Below, piece by piece: positions 1 to 7,820 of a stretch of 20,959 bases of DNA. The notes beneath the pieces were generated by a model, which did no database searches, had not been told where the DNA came from, and worked only from the letters and a program-made list of their open reading frames with translations. Location of the stretch: assembly GCA_001603765.1 (NCBI GenBank), contig LUZV01000095.1, positions 1 to 20,959 of the forward strand. The letters are read 5' to 3'. Made by a program: the position numbers and the translations under genes. The DNA comes from Anaerolineales bacterium Chloro_02 (GTDB taxonomy: Bacteria > Chloroflexota > Anaerolineae > Anaerolineales > Anaerolineaceae). Position 1 is the stretch's first letter. The number at the start of each line of letters is the position of its first letter.

Positions 1-2586
1 GTCCATCGCGGAGAGTCTCTGCCGCGATGTCTGGACAACGCGGAGCAAGGCGTCCTTGTCATCGGTGACAAGAAGGAGCTTTTCGACCCCGCGACTGACT
101 GAAACGTAAAACTGCTCGCGACCTGCCGCCGGAAAGCTCTCGGCGCTTTCGGCGACATAGATGTCCTGGACGGTCTTGCTCTGGGCGGCGTAGGACGTGA
201 TGACGTAGCCGTGCGCGATGTGGCCATAGGTGCGCGAGACGACGGCTCCCGTGTCGAGGCACAAATCCCCCTCCTTGGTGAACCCCGTGACGGCGGCGAG
301 GGTGCCGCAGTCGAGTTTGCGGCGACCGTCGGCCGCCTTGCCGTTGTGGGTGATGCGGATGTGATCGCCGATGCCGATGTCGAGCGTGGCGTGTTCATAA
401 ACCTCGAAGCGTTTGGCGAAGGCTGCCGCGTCGAACGCCTGTTCGCGGCCGCTGGCGTGGCGGACGAACAGGCCGTGTTCGTTGGCGTTCGTGATGACAA
501 GGCGTTCGCCTGGGCGACAGCCAGGGGTGGCCTTGGCCAACTCGACAATCCAGCCGGGCCGGTAAAGGCGAAGGTCTTTCTTCTCGGCGGGGGTGAGGTC
601 GATCTTCTGAAGGACGGAAATTGGCTGTTCGTCGGTTAGTTTGCGTTCGGCCTTGAGGCCCTGCCGAATCAGGTTCGTCATCCTCCGGCCTTCGGCATGG
701 GTCGGCGAAACGACAAGAGCCGACCGGCCCTCCGCGATGGACTTGAGGTAGGCGTCCGCCAAAACCTCGTGGCGTTCCTCGTCGGGGATTTCGCGGATGG
801 CTCCCAGGGCGTCGAGCTTCTCGAAGCCTTGGGCGATGCGTCCCTCGGAAAGGTCGTCGATGCCCTCGCGGTAGGCGTGGTCCTTCTGGCGGCGGATGGT
901 GTTGAGTTCCGCCATGTCGAGTCCGGCGTGCTCGCGCAAGAGCCGCAGGGCGTCCCCGCGTTCAACGGGGCCGTGCTGGCGGGTGTCGCCCGAGAGGATG
1001 AGACGGGCGTCGATGGCGTCGGCGAGGTCGGTCAAGCGCTTCATGGCGGGGACGGATAGAAGCCCCGCCTCGTCCACCCAAATGACGCCGTGGGCGGCCT
1101 GCTCTTGCATCTGGGGATTGGTAAGGAGTTGCTCGACCGTCTCGGCGTTGGCAAACCCCGCTTGACGGAGCGTCCGGCGGGATGCGTCGGCGGTCGGGGC
1201 AACTACGGTCACGCGGTGGCCATTGGCCTCGATGGCGGGGATGGCTTCCCGCATGAGGGTGGTCTTGCCCGCGCCGGATTTGCCATGGACTCCCGTCACA
1301 CGGTCGCGGGACTCAAGGATGTGATGCAGGGCCTGGGCCAATTCGGCATCGAGTTGGGGACTCGCGGGCGTGTAGCTGGGGGCCAAGGGCGGACAGGTCG
1401 CCAGTCCCCGACGAACCCAGCCGACAAGGTGCTCCTCCTGGAGCAAGACTTCGGGAATGGTGATGATGGGTCGGCCGTCGATGCTGCGGTGCAAGAGCGT
1501 TGGGTCGGCGGCAAGGGCTTGGTGCAACCGTTCGACGGTTGTCTCTCCGACGCTAAACCGCAAGGCCGTGGCGAGGAAGTGGCGTTCGTCCACGACCGAC
1601 TGACGGTAGAAGCAATGTTCGCGGGCAAGGGCTATGGCCCGACGGTCGGCCTCGGGGTCGGGTGTTGGGGGTTCGACTTGGCCGGCGGGCCGGAGCGTGG
1701 CCGCGAGGGACTTTTGTTGGGCGTCGGGCAGACGTGAGAGCCGGAGCGTCCACATTTCGGTCAGGTCCTCCGTCGAAAGGTCACGGCGTTTCGCCTCGCG
1801 GGTCAACGCCCCCAAACGCGCCTTGGCCTTCGGATCGGTGATGCCCTTGTCTTGGGCGTACTTCTCAATTTGGGCCGTGCGTTTGGAAAACTCGCCTATG
1901 ACCGCTTGTGGGACGCCTTCAATCTCGAAGGCGTGCTGGGTGGGCCGGATGGTGTAGCCGAGAGCCTTGAGGTTCTCGGCGAAGCGGGTGTGGAACGCCG
2001 CTTGGTAGTACGGCGCATCGGCTTTGATTTGTCCCATCTCGACAGCCTTCCAACGGTTTTCCTCGGTGTCGAAAGTGGCGTTGAGGACAAAGACGTGCGT
2101 GTGCAGGTGCGGGTCTGGGATGCCGTGGAGGGGACGGCTGGTAAAATGCGTAAACTTGGCAAAGGCAAGATTGCCGGTCGTGCGGTTGTCGTCGCGTCCC
2201 TCACGCCGGACGCGCGTTTCGGCTTTGGCCTCTACCTCGTGCATGGTGTCGGCAACGGCCTTGTGGTAGGCGTCCAGGATGCGGCTGTCTTGCGAGAAGG
2301 CGTGCAGGATGGAAACGCTCTTGGGAGCGTCGAAAGTCAAATCGTAGCCGACGCGACGGTGGGCCTTGGTGCGGACGGTGAGCGGTTCGCCGGTCCGAGG
2401 GTGGAGGTTGTCGCAGAGGGCGGCAAAAGCCTCGTGCGAGACTTCACCTGCAAGGCCGAGCCTCTCGGCTCCCTTGCCGCCCCATAGGCCGGGAGCTTCT
2501 TGACTTTGCGAGTAGTAGCCGTCAGGAGACGAACCCTTGGTGTAATAAAATTTGGCTGCGCTGCTGCGAGCGTTGACGCGTAGCAT
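1..2586 (-). CDS. MobF-family conjugative relaxase-helicase (TrwC/TraI-like), 3' end beyond window
   Basis: Nicks the transferred strand at oriT through a catalytic tyrosine and unwinds it with a C-terminal 5'-3' helicase. The frame is open for 862 codons from ATG 2586 to the window edge, so the C-terminus is missing; TrwC is about 970 residues. Seen: an N-terminal tyrosine cluster (Y14, Y15, Y24, Y25) followed by the TrwC-like segment LWGGKGAERLGL, and a histidine-triad segment HLHTHVFVLN near residue 160 that would bind the metal. The RecD-like helicase half has Walker A GKSGAGKTT (K441) and Walker B IWVDEAG (D505/E506). The last visible residues (SYAAQSKTVQ, then a YVSVSRG motif) match the C-terminal UvrD/RecD motifs. 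No strong ribosome site precedes ATG 2586, but no in-frame alternative lies close upstream. It is divergent from the coupling-protein gene. The family call is confident. Confidence 0.93.
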   Translation of the reverse strand, partial: MLRVNARSSAAKFYYTKGSSPDGYYSQSQEAPGLWGGKGAERLGLAGEVSHEAFAALCDNLHPRTGEPLTVRTKAHRRVGYDLTFDAPKSVSILHAFSQDSRILDAYHKAVADTMHEVEAKAETRVRREGRDDNRTTGNLAFAKFTHFTSRPLHGIPDPHLHTHVFVLNATFDTEENRWKAVEMGQIKADAPYYQAAFHTRFAENLKALGYTIRPTQHAFEIEGVPQAVIGEFSKRTAQIEKYAQDKGITDPKAKARLGALTREAKRRDLSTEDLTEMWTLRLSRLPDAQQKSLAATLRPAGQVEPPTPDPEADRRAIALAREHCFYRQSVVDERHFLATALRFSVGETTVERLHQALAADPTLLHRSIDGRPIITIPEVLLQEEHLVGWVRRGLATCPPLAPSYTPASPQLDAELAQALHHILESRDRVTGVHGKSGAGKTTLMREAIPAIEANGHRVTVVAPTADASRRTLRQAGFANAETVEQLLTNPQMQEQAAHGVIWVDEAGLLSVPAMKRLTDLADAIDARLILSGDTRQHGPVERGDALRLLREHAGLDMAELNTIRRQKDHAYREGIDDLSEGRIAQGFEKLDALGAIREIPDEERHEVLADAYLKSIAEGRSALVVSPTHAEGRRMTNLIRQGLKAERKLTDEQPISVLQKIDLTPAEKKDLRLYRPGWIVELAKATPGCRPGERLVITNANEHGLFVRHASGREQAFDAAAFAKRFEVYEHATLDIGIGDHIRITHNGKAADGRRKLDCGTLAAVTGFTKEGDLCLDTGAVVSRTYGHIAHGYVITSYAAQSKTVQDIYVAESAESFPAAGREQFYVSVSRGVEKLLLVTDDKDALLRVVQTSRQRLSAMD

Positions 2587-2743
2587 GGATGTCGCATCCG
2601 TAAAACAAGAGGGACAACATAATCCCATCCTACCTGTCACTCAATCGGTGGCAAGGGATTTCCGAAAACGAAGAAAAATGGCGGCGATTGTTTACGCGAT
2701 GGCGGGTTTTTGGTAAGATCATGGCATTGGTTAGAGGAATCCA
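2587..2743. other. Divergent intergenic region between relaxase and coupling protein; candidate oriT
   Basis: This 157-bp gap separates the divergent relaxase and coupling-ATPase genes and is the only non-coding stretch in the mobilization module. It holds an AT-richer core and a separated 6-bp inverted repeat, CAATCG at 2642-2647 and CGATTG at 2685-2690. Transfer origins commonly sit next to the genes of the relaxosome, so this is the natural place for oriT. I cannot identify a nic site, so the assignment is inference. Confidence 0.3.
2691..2719 (+). promoter_or_regulatory. Sigma70-type promoter for the coupling-protein gene
   Basis: A -35-like TTTACG (2691-2696), a 17-bp spacer and a -10-like TAAGAT (2714-2719) with an upstream TG (extended -10, TGGTAAGAT). 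Transcription would start about 18 bp before the GTG at 2744. Each hexamer matches consensus at 4 of 6 positions. Confidence 0.5.
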
Positions 2744-4510
2744 GTGGAGTCGAAAGCGGCCCAATTCAAAGTTCATCATGCCCGCATTGTGGCGTGGCGC
2801 GCGGAAGGCTTGACGTTCCGCCAGATTGCCGACCGGCTCACGCTTGAGGGGCTCAAGGTCGATCACAATGCCGTCCATCGCTACTGCAAGAAAGCGGGGA
2901 TTCCGACAGAAGCGGTGCCGAAGGAAGCGGAGCCGGAACCCCCGTGCGTCGCGACACCGGAGCCGGTGTGTCCACGCCTCGAAAGAGAAGCTGAGGCGGC
3001 CGTTGTGCCGCCGCCGGCTGAGGTCGCGCCTTGGCAAGATCCGCCGAGGCTTTACGCGCCACTCGATTTTGGGCCGTGGTGGACGCCGGACTTGCCGCTT
3101 CTGCGCTTCGGGGATGCCTCCGGCGGCGATGCCTGGACGCTTCAAGACGCTTGCGAGGGGGTGTTCATCACGGGCGCAACCGGCTCGGGCAAGACAAGCG
3201 GTAGCGGCGCGACATTGGCGAGGACGTTCCTTGAATGCGGCTTCGGGGGAATCGTTCTGACGGTCAAGCCGGACGAACGGCAGCTTTGGGAGCGCTACGC
3301 CGCCGAGTGCGGGCGGAAAGACCAACTCTGCATTGTCGAGCCAGGCGGGTCCTATCGCATCAACTTCCTGGATTACGAAGCGAGGCGACCTGGCGCGGGC
3401 TCGGGCCTTATCGAAAACCTCGTCAACATCTTCTACACGATTCTTGAAGTCTACACGCGCTCGCAGGGCGATCAGGCCGCGAAGGACTTTTGGGAGAACG
3501 CCGGACGACAGCTTCTGCGGAATGTCCTGCGGGTGCTGGAACGGAGTCGGGGTTCCTTGTCGTTGGAAGAGATTGGGCTCCTGCTGACCGAAGCGCCGCA
3601 GAGCCCCGAACAGGTCGCGGGGGATGCGTGGAAACGGACGAAGCATTTTGGCGTTTGGCTGCAACAGGCCGTCGCACGCGCGAAGGGGACGCCGTACGAG
3701 CGAGTGATAAACGAAGCGCGGCGCTATTGGCTGGAGGAGTTTCCGTCGCTTGCGAGGGAAACACGGTCGTGCCTCATCACCGGACTGACCGCAATGGCCG
3801 ACGCGTTTGTCGAACCGGCCATCCATGATTTGTTCTGCACCGATACGACCTTGATTCCCGAATCCGTCACGGAGGGCGCGGTCATCGTCGTCGATTTGCC
3901 GCTCAAGCGATACAAGGCGGTCGGGCTTTTCGCGCAGATGATTTGGAAGCATCTTTTTCAGGAGGCCATCGAACGCCGCAGCGATCCCGACGACGCGACA
4001 CGCAGACCGGTCTTCCTCTGGGCCGACGAAGCGCAGTTCTTCTACGGGGCCTATGACGGACTCTTCCAATCGACGGCGCGAAGCTCGCGTTGCGCGACGG
4101 TGTACCTGACGCAGAACATCCCCAACTTCTACGGCGTCCTCGGGGGCCATCAGGCCAAGTCAAAGGTGGATGGGTTCCTGGGCAACCTCAACACGAAAAT
4201 TTTCCACAGCAACAACGACCCGACCACCAATCAGTGGGCGGCGGAGCAAATCGGCAAGCGCCTCACGCATCGGTTCAGTTCCAACTCGGGGAGTTCACGG
4301 AAATCCTTCTGGGATTTCTTTCCGAGCGAGAGTCGCTCGACGGGGATGCAAGAGGTCATCGACTACGAAGTGCAGCCCAGCGACTTCACGCAATTGCGCA
4401 CGGGCAGCGCCCAATATGATTGCCTCGTCGACGCCTATTTCGTCAAAAGCGGAGCATGTTTCAATGCCACCGGTAAACACTTTTTCAAAATCACTTTTCA
4501 GCAAAGGTAG
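2744..4510 (+). CDS. VirD4/TraD-like type IV coupling ATPase with N-terminal helix-turn-helix, no membrane anchor
   Basis: Couples the relaxase-DNA complex to a secretion channel and powers DNA transfer. The 588-residue product starts at GTG 2744, five bases after AGAGGA (2733-2738). Residues about 10-45 form a helix-turn-helix (core EGLTFRQIADRL, then HNAVHRYCKKAG). Residues 50-95 are a Pro/Glu/Ala-rich linker. The ATPase has Walker A GATGSGKT (144-151), Walker B VFLWADEAQFF (D428, E429) and the sensor-like segment LTQN (455-458) typical of the TraG/TraD superfamily. Classical coupling proteins begin with two transmembrane helices; none is seen here, so membrane attachment must come from a partner, probably the next gene. 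It diverges from a MobF relaxase, which fits a mobilization role. A HerA/FtsK-type ATPase with another role is less likely. Confidence 0.88.
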   Translation: MESKAAQFKVHHARIVAWRAEGLTFRQIADRLTLEGLKVDHNAVHRYCKKAGIPTEAVPKEAEPEPPCVATPEPVCPRLEREAEAAVVPPPAEVAPWQDPPRLYAPLDFGPWWTPDLPLLRFGDASGGDAWTLQDACEGVFITGATGSGKTSGSGATLARTFLECGFGGIVLTVKPDERQLWERYAAECGRKDQLCIVEPGGSYRINFLDYEARRPGAGSGLIENLVNIFYTILEVYTRSQGDQAAKDFWENAGRQLLRNVLRVLERSRGSLSLEEIGLLLTEAPQSPEQVAGDAWKRTKHFGVWLQQAVARAKGTPYERVINEARRYWLEEFPSLARETRSCLITGLTAMADAFVEPAIHDLFCTDTTLIPESVTEGAVIVVDLPLKRYKAVGLFAQMIWKHLFQEAIERRSDPDDATRRPVFLWADEAQFFYGAYDGLFQSTARSSRCATVYLTQNIPNFYGVLGGHQAKSKVDGFLGNLNTKIFHSNNDPTTNQWAAEQIGKRLTHRFSSNSGSSRKSFWDFFPSESRSTGMQEVIDYEVQPSDFTQLRTGSAQYDCLVDAYFVKSGACFNATGKHFFKITFQQR

Positions 4511-4515
4511 GATGC

Positions 4516-5283
4516 ATGAGCGAGATTGAAGGTGCCATCACGGATCTCAACAAGAAGGGCTTGGCAATTGTCGGGGATATGTTCCTTGCGTTCCTCGTGA
4601 GCCTCATCCGGCCGATTGCGACCGTAACGGAAAAGCTCTATCGGCGGCGGATGGGCGAAAGATATTTCACGGGATGGAACGTCATCATTGGAGTGCCGCT
4701 CATCATCGCGGCGTGTTTGCCGGTGTCGCTCCTCCGAGGGGAAGGACTGGATTGGATGGACTGGTCCATAACTGAATGGGTGTCGGTGGCGATAGGCTGC
4801 GTCTGGGTGGCTGTCTTTGCGTTGGCGGCAGTAGCGCACTTTCGGGACGTGAGGCGACGCTATCGTGAGAATGTGATGTGGCACTCGTATTGTTACGGTG
4901 TGGGCTTCAACAAACGGCCGTCAGACATCGCCGCGTGCTGTGCGATAGTGGGCATTCTGGCAGGGTGGTTTCACCTGTACGGCATCATGCTCTTGCTCGT
5001 GTTCTCGGGCGGCTTTTCCGTCCAAATGCGAGCGTTCGAAATGAGGAAGATGCGAAAGGCGTTCCTGGACACGATCGACGGTCATATTGAGCAAGTGAGT
5101 TTCGCGGACGCGGTAAGGGAACGTCTCACGCCTGATCAAGCTAACGGCCTTGTCGCCCCCTTGCCCGCCTACATTGCCAAGGAGCCAAGGGACAGGTTCG
5201 TAAGAGCGCGAGGGCATGGGAAGGAAGAGAAGGCGACACAGAAGGCGAGAGAGACGGTACAAATGGGCTTGCGACAAGGTTGA
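4516..5283 (+). CDS. Multi-pass membrane protein, candidate membrane partner of the coupling ATPase
   Basis: I do not recognise the family. The 255-residue product starts at ATG 4516, five bases after the coupling-protein stop, so the two are probably co-translated. Hydrophobic segments lie near residues 54-75, 88-109 and 136-167 (long enough for two short helices), with a weaker one near 17-38. The C-terminal 90 residues are charged and likely cytoplasmic, ending in a Lys/Arg/Glu-rich stretch. The upstream ATPase lacks the usual membrane helices, so the simplest reading is that this protein supplies the membrane platform in trans, as separate membrane subunits do for soluble coupling ATPases in some type IV systems. 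That role rests on context, not homology. Confidence 0.72.
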   Translation: MSEIEGAITDLNKKGLAIVGDMFLAFLVSLIRPIATVTEKLYRRRMGERYFTGWNVIIGVPLIIAACLPVSLLRGEGLDWMDWSITEWVSVAIGCVWVAVFALAAVAHFRDVRRRYRENVMWHSYCYGVGFNKRPSDIAACCAIVGILAGWFHLYGIMLLLVFSGGFSVQMRAFEMRKMRKAFLDTIDGHIEQVSFADAVRERLTPDQANGLVAPLPAYIAKEPRDRFVRARGHGKEEKATQKARETVQMGLRQG

Positions 5284-5297
5284 GGTTGGATTATGAG
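5269..5297 (+). promoter_or_regulatory. Possible promoter for the hsd operon
   Basis: TTGCGA (5269-5274), a 17-bp spacer and TATGAG (5292-5297), each matching consensus at 4 of 6 positions, overlap the end of the membrane-protein gene and lie about 70 bp before hsdM. A weak match, chosen because the spacing is ideal and an operon of this size is expected to have its own promoter. Confidence 0.3.
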
Positions 5298-5369
5298 TGG
5301 TGCACGACAATGGCAGTGTACCCATGAGTGAAGACATGATCCAGAGAAGCACGAAGGAAGGCTTGACGT

Positions 5370-7820
5370 ATGGCCCTTAAGAAATCCCAGCTCTACAGTT
5401 CCATATGGCAAAGCTGCGATGAGTTGCGCGGCGGCATGGACGCATCACAGTACAAGGATTACGTCCTGACACTGCTGTTCATGAAATACGTATCGGACAA
5501 ATATGCTGGCAAGAGCAACGCGGTGATTAACGTGCCTGCAGGTGGGTCGTTTGCCGATATGGTTGGCCTCAAGGGAGACAAGGAGATTGGGGAACGGATT
5601 GACAAGATCATCGGCAAGCTGGCTGAGGCAAATGATCTCAAAGGTGTCATCGATGTAGCGTATTTCAACGATGAGGAGAAGCTGGGCAAAGGCAAGGAGA
5701 TGGTCGACCGTCTTTCCAAGCTCGTAGGGATCTTCGACGGACTTGATTTTCGCGCCAACCGCGCCGAAGGTGACGATCTGCTCGGCGACGCCTACGAATA
5801 CCTCATGCGTCACTTCGCCACGGAATCCGGCAAGAGCAAGGGGCAGTTCTATACGCCTGCGGAAGTCTCGCGCATCATGGCACAGGTCATAGGTATTGAA
5901 CGTGCGGCCAAGCTGGACCAGCCCACGGTGTACGATCCGACGTGCGGCTCCGGGTCGTTGCTCATCAAGGCCGCCGACGAAGCAGCCACGCCAAAGCTTG
6001 CCATCTATGGTCAAGAGATGGACAACCCCACTTGGTCCCTGGCGAGGATGAACATGATCCTTCACGGCCATCCGACGGCCGACTTGTGGCGCGGCAATAC
6101 GCTTTCCGGTCCTTACTTCAAGAACGCCGACGGCTCACTCAAGACATTCGACTATGCCGTTGCCAATCCACCGTTTTCCTCGAAGGCGTGGTCCAATGGC
6201 TTGAACCCAACCAACGACGAGTTCGACCGTTTCGAGCATGGTGTGCCGCCGATCAAGAATGGCGACTATGCATTTCTGCTCCACCTGATCAAGTCTCTCA
6301 AAAGCAATGGCAAGGGCGCGATCATTCTGCCTCACGGCGTCTTGTTCAGGGGCAACAAGGAAGCCGATATCCGGCGCAACCTCATCCAGCGAGGTCTCAT
6401 CAAGGGCATCATAGGCTTGCCCGCGAACCTTTTCTACGGCACCGGTATCCCTGCATGCATCGTCATCATCGACAAGGAACGCGCCAACACCCGTACAGGC
6501 ATCTTCATGATCGACGCCTCCAAGGGGTTCATGAAGGACGGAAACAAGAATCGGCTCCGCGCTCAGGATATCCACAAGATCGTTGATGCTTTCAGAAACC
6601 AACGTGAGTTGCCGCGATATTCACGCATGGTTTCACTCAGCGAGATTGCCGACTCAGCCAACGACTACAACCTCAACATCCCACGCTATATCGACTCGTC
6701 CGAGGCCGAAGACCTCCACGACCTGCATGCGCACCTAAATGGCGGCATTCCCAACCGCGACATAGACGCGCTTGAAGCTTATTGGTCTGTCTTCCCATCG
6801 CTCCGCAAGATGCTGTTCAAACACAATGGCCATAAGGGGTATTCCGAGCCGCGCATCGAGACGCGGAAGATCAAGCCTACGATCCTTGCCCATGATGAGT
6901 TCAGAACGTATGCTGAATCCGTTGGCAAGCTCTTTCAGGGGTGGCGCAAAGCGCACGAATCGCTGCTGAAGGGCATGAAAACTGATGTGAAGCCACGGCA
7001 GGTAATCAGCAAGCTTTCGGAAGACCTGCTCTCGCGGTTCTGCGACGTGCCTTTACTGAGTGACTACGACGTGTATCAGCGGCTCATGGACTATTGGGCC
7101 GATGTGATGCAGGACGACGTGTACCTGATCGCCGCCGATGGCTGGAAGGAAGCTGCTCAGCCCCGCGCCGTAATCGACGACAAGGAACGCAAGATCAAAG
7201 AAACGCCGGATCTGACCATCGGGCGGAAGAAATACAAGATGGACCTGATCCCGCCTGGGCTGATCGTTGCCCGCTACTTCGCAAAGGAACAAGCCGCCAT
7301 CGACGGTGCCCAGGCCAAGCTTGATGAGGCCACGCGGATGCTCGATGAGTTTGTCGAAGAGAATACCGGTGAGGACGGTCTGCTCGAATCAGCGACCAAC
7401 GACAATGGGAATGTCACTCAGGCGGGTGTGAAGGCCCGGCTCAAGGAGATCGACGACGATCCTGAGTTCGCCGAAGAGCAGAAGACTTTGGAGCACTGTC
7501 TCAAGCTGGTGGAGACTGAGGCTCTGGCAAAGAGAGTCGTCAAGACCCTCCAGGAGAAGCTTGACGAGCAGGTGCTGGCCAAGTACCCCAAATTTACCGA
7601 GGCCGAGATCAAGACGCTCGTCGTCGATGACAAGTGGTTGGCCGCGATTCAGTCTGCCATCGAAGGCGAGGTCCATCACCTGACACAGCAACTCGCCTCG
7701 CGTGTGAAGGAACTCGAAGAACGGTATGCACAACCCCTACCTGAACTGAAACAGGAGGTCGATACGTTCAGCGCGAAGGTGGAAGGCCATCTGAAGAAAA
7801 TGGGGGTGGCGTGGGTATGA
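5370..7820 (+). CDS. hsdM: Type I restriction-modification DNA methyltransferase subunit M
   Basis: Transfers a methyl group from S-adenosylmethionine to adenine at the site chosen by HsdS, protecting host DNA; with HsdS and HsdR it forms the restriction complex. ATG 5370 follows AAGGAAGG at a good distance. Residues 1-150 form the helical HsdM N-terminal domain (start MALKKSQLYSSIWQSCDELR). DLLGDAYEYL lies near 136-146 and QFYTPAEV near 160. The SAM-binding motif DPTCGSGSLL starts at D189, and the catalytic motif IV is NPPF (266-269), diagnostic of an N6-adenine enzyme. At 816 residues it is longer than the common 500-520 form. The extra C-terminal 300 residues are charged, helical and partly coiled-coil. 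Its stop overlaps the hsdS start (ATGA). Confidence 0.96.
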   Translation: MALKKSQLYSSIWQSCDELRGGMDASQYKDYVLTLLFMKYVSDKYAGKSNAVINVPAGGSFADMVGLKGDKEIGERIDKIIGKLAEANDLKGVIDVAYFNDEEKLGKGKEMVDRLSKLVGIFDGLDFRANRAEGDDLLGDAYEYLMRHFATESGKSKGQFYTPAEVSRIMAQVIGIERAAKLDQPTVYDPTCGSGSLLIKAADEAATPKLAIYGQEMDNPTWSLARMNMILHGHPTADLWRGNTLSGPYFKNADGSLKTFDYAVANPPFSSKAWSNGLNPTNDEFDRFEHGVPPIKNGDYAFLLHLIKSLKSNGKGAIILPHGVLFRGNKEADIRRNLIQRGLIKGIIGLPANLFYGTGIPACIVIIDKERANTRTGIFMIDASKGFMKDGNKNRLRAQDIHKIVDAFRNQRELPRYSRMVSLSEIADSANDYNLNIPRYIDSSEAEDLHDLHAHLNGGIPNRDIDALEAYWSVFPSLRKMLFKHNGHKGYSEPRIETRKIKPTILAHDEFRTYAESVGKLFQGWRKAHESLLKGMKTDVKPRQVISKLSEDLLSRFCDVPLLSDYDVYQRLMDYWADVMQDDVYLIAADGWKEAAQPRAVIDDKERKIKETPDLTIGRKKYKMDLIPPGLIVARYFAKEQAAIDGAQAKLDEATRMLDEFVEENTGEDGLLESATNDNGNVTQAGVKARLKEIDDDPEFAEEQKTLEHCLKLVETEALAKRVVKTLQEKLDEQVLAKYPKFTEAEIKTLVVDDKWLAAIQSAIEGEVHHLTQQLASRVKELEERYAQPLPELKQEVDTFSAKVEGHLKKMGVAWV

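Noticed and set aside
211..2487. Several plus-strand open frames of 80-215 codons across the first 2.5 kb
   Set aside because: They are shadows of the minus-strand relaxase, whose frame is open for 862 codons with relaxase and helicase motifs.
2630..4150. Open frame of 506 codons on the minus strand, opposite the coupling-protein gene
   Set aside because: It mirrors the coupling-protein codons, has an Arg-rich low-quality composition and lacks any recognisable motif, while the opposite strand carries Walker A/B motifs.
5324..5380. 18-codon open frame overlapping the hsdM start by 11 bp
   Set aside because: Could be a leader peptide, but it has no ribosome site of its own and no supporting motif.
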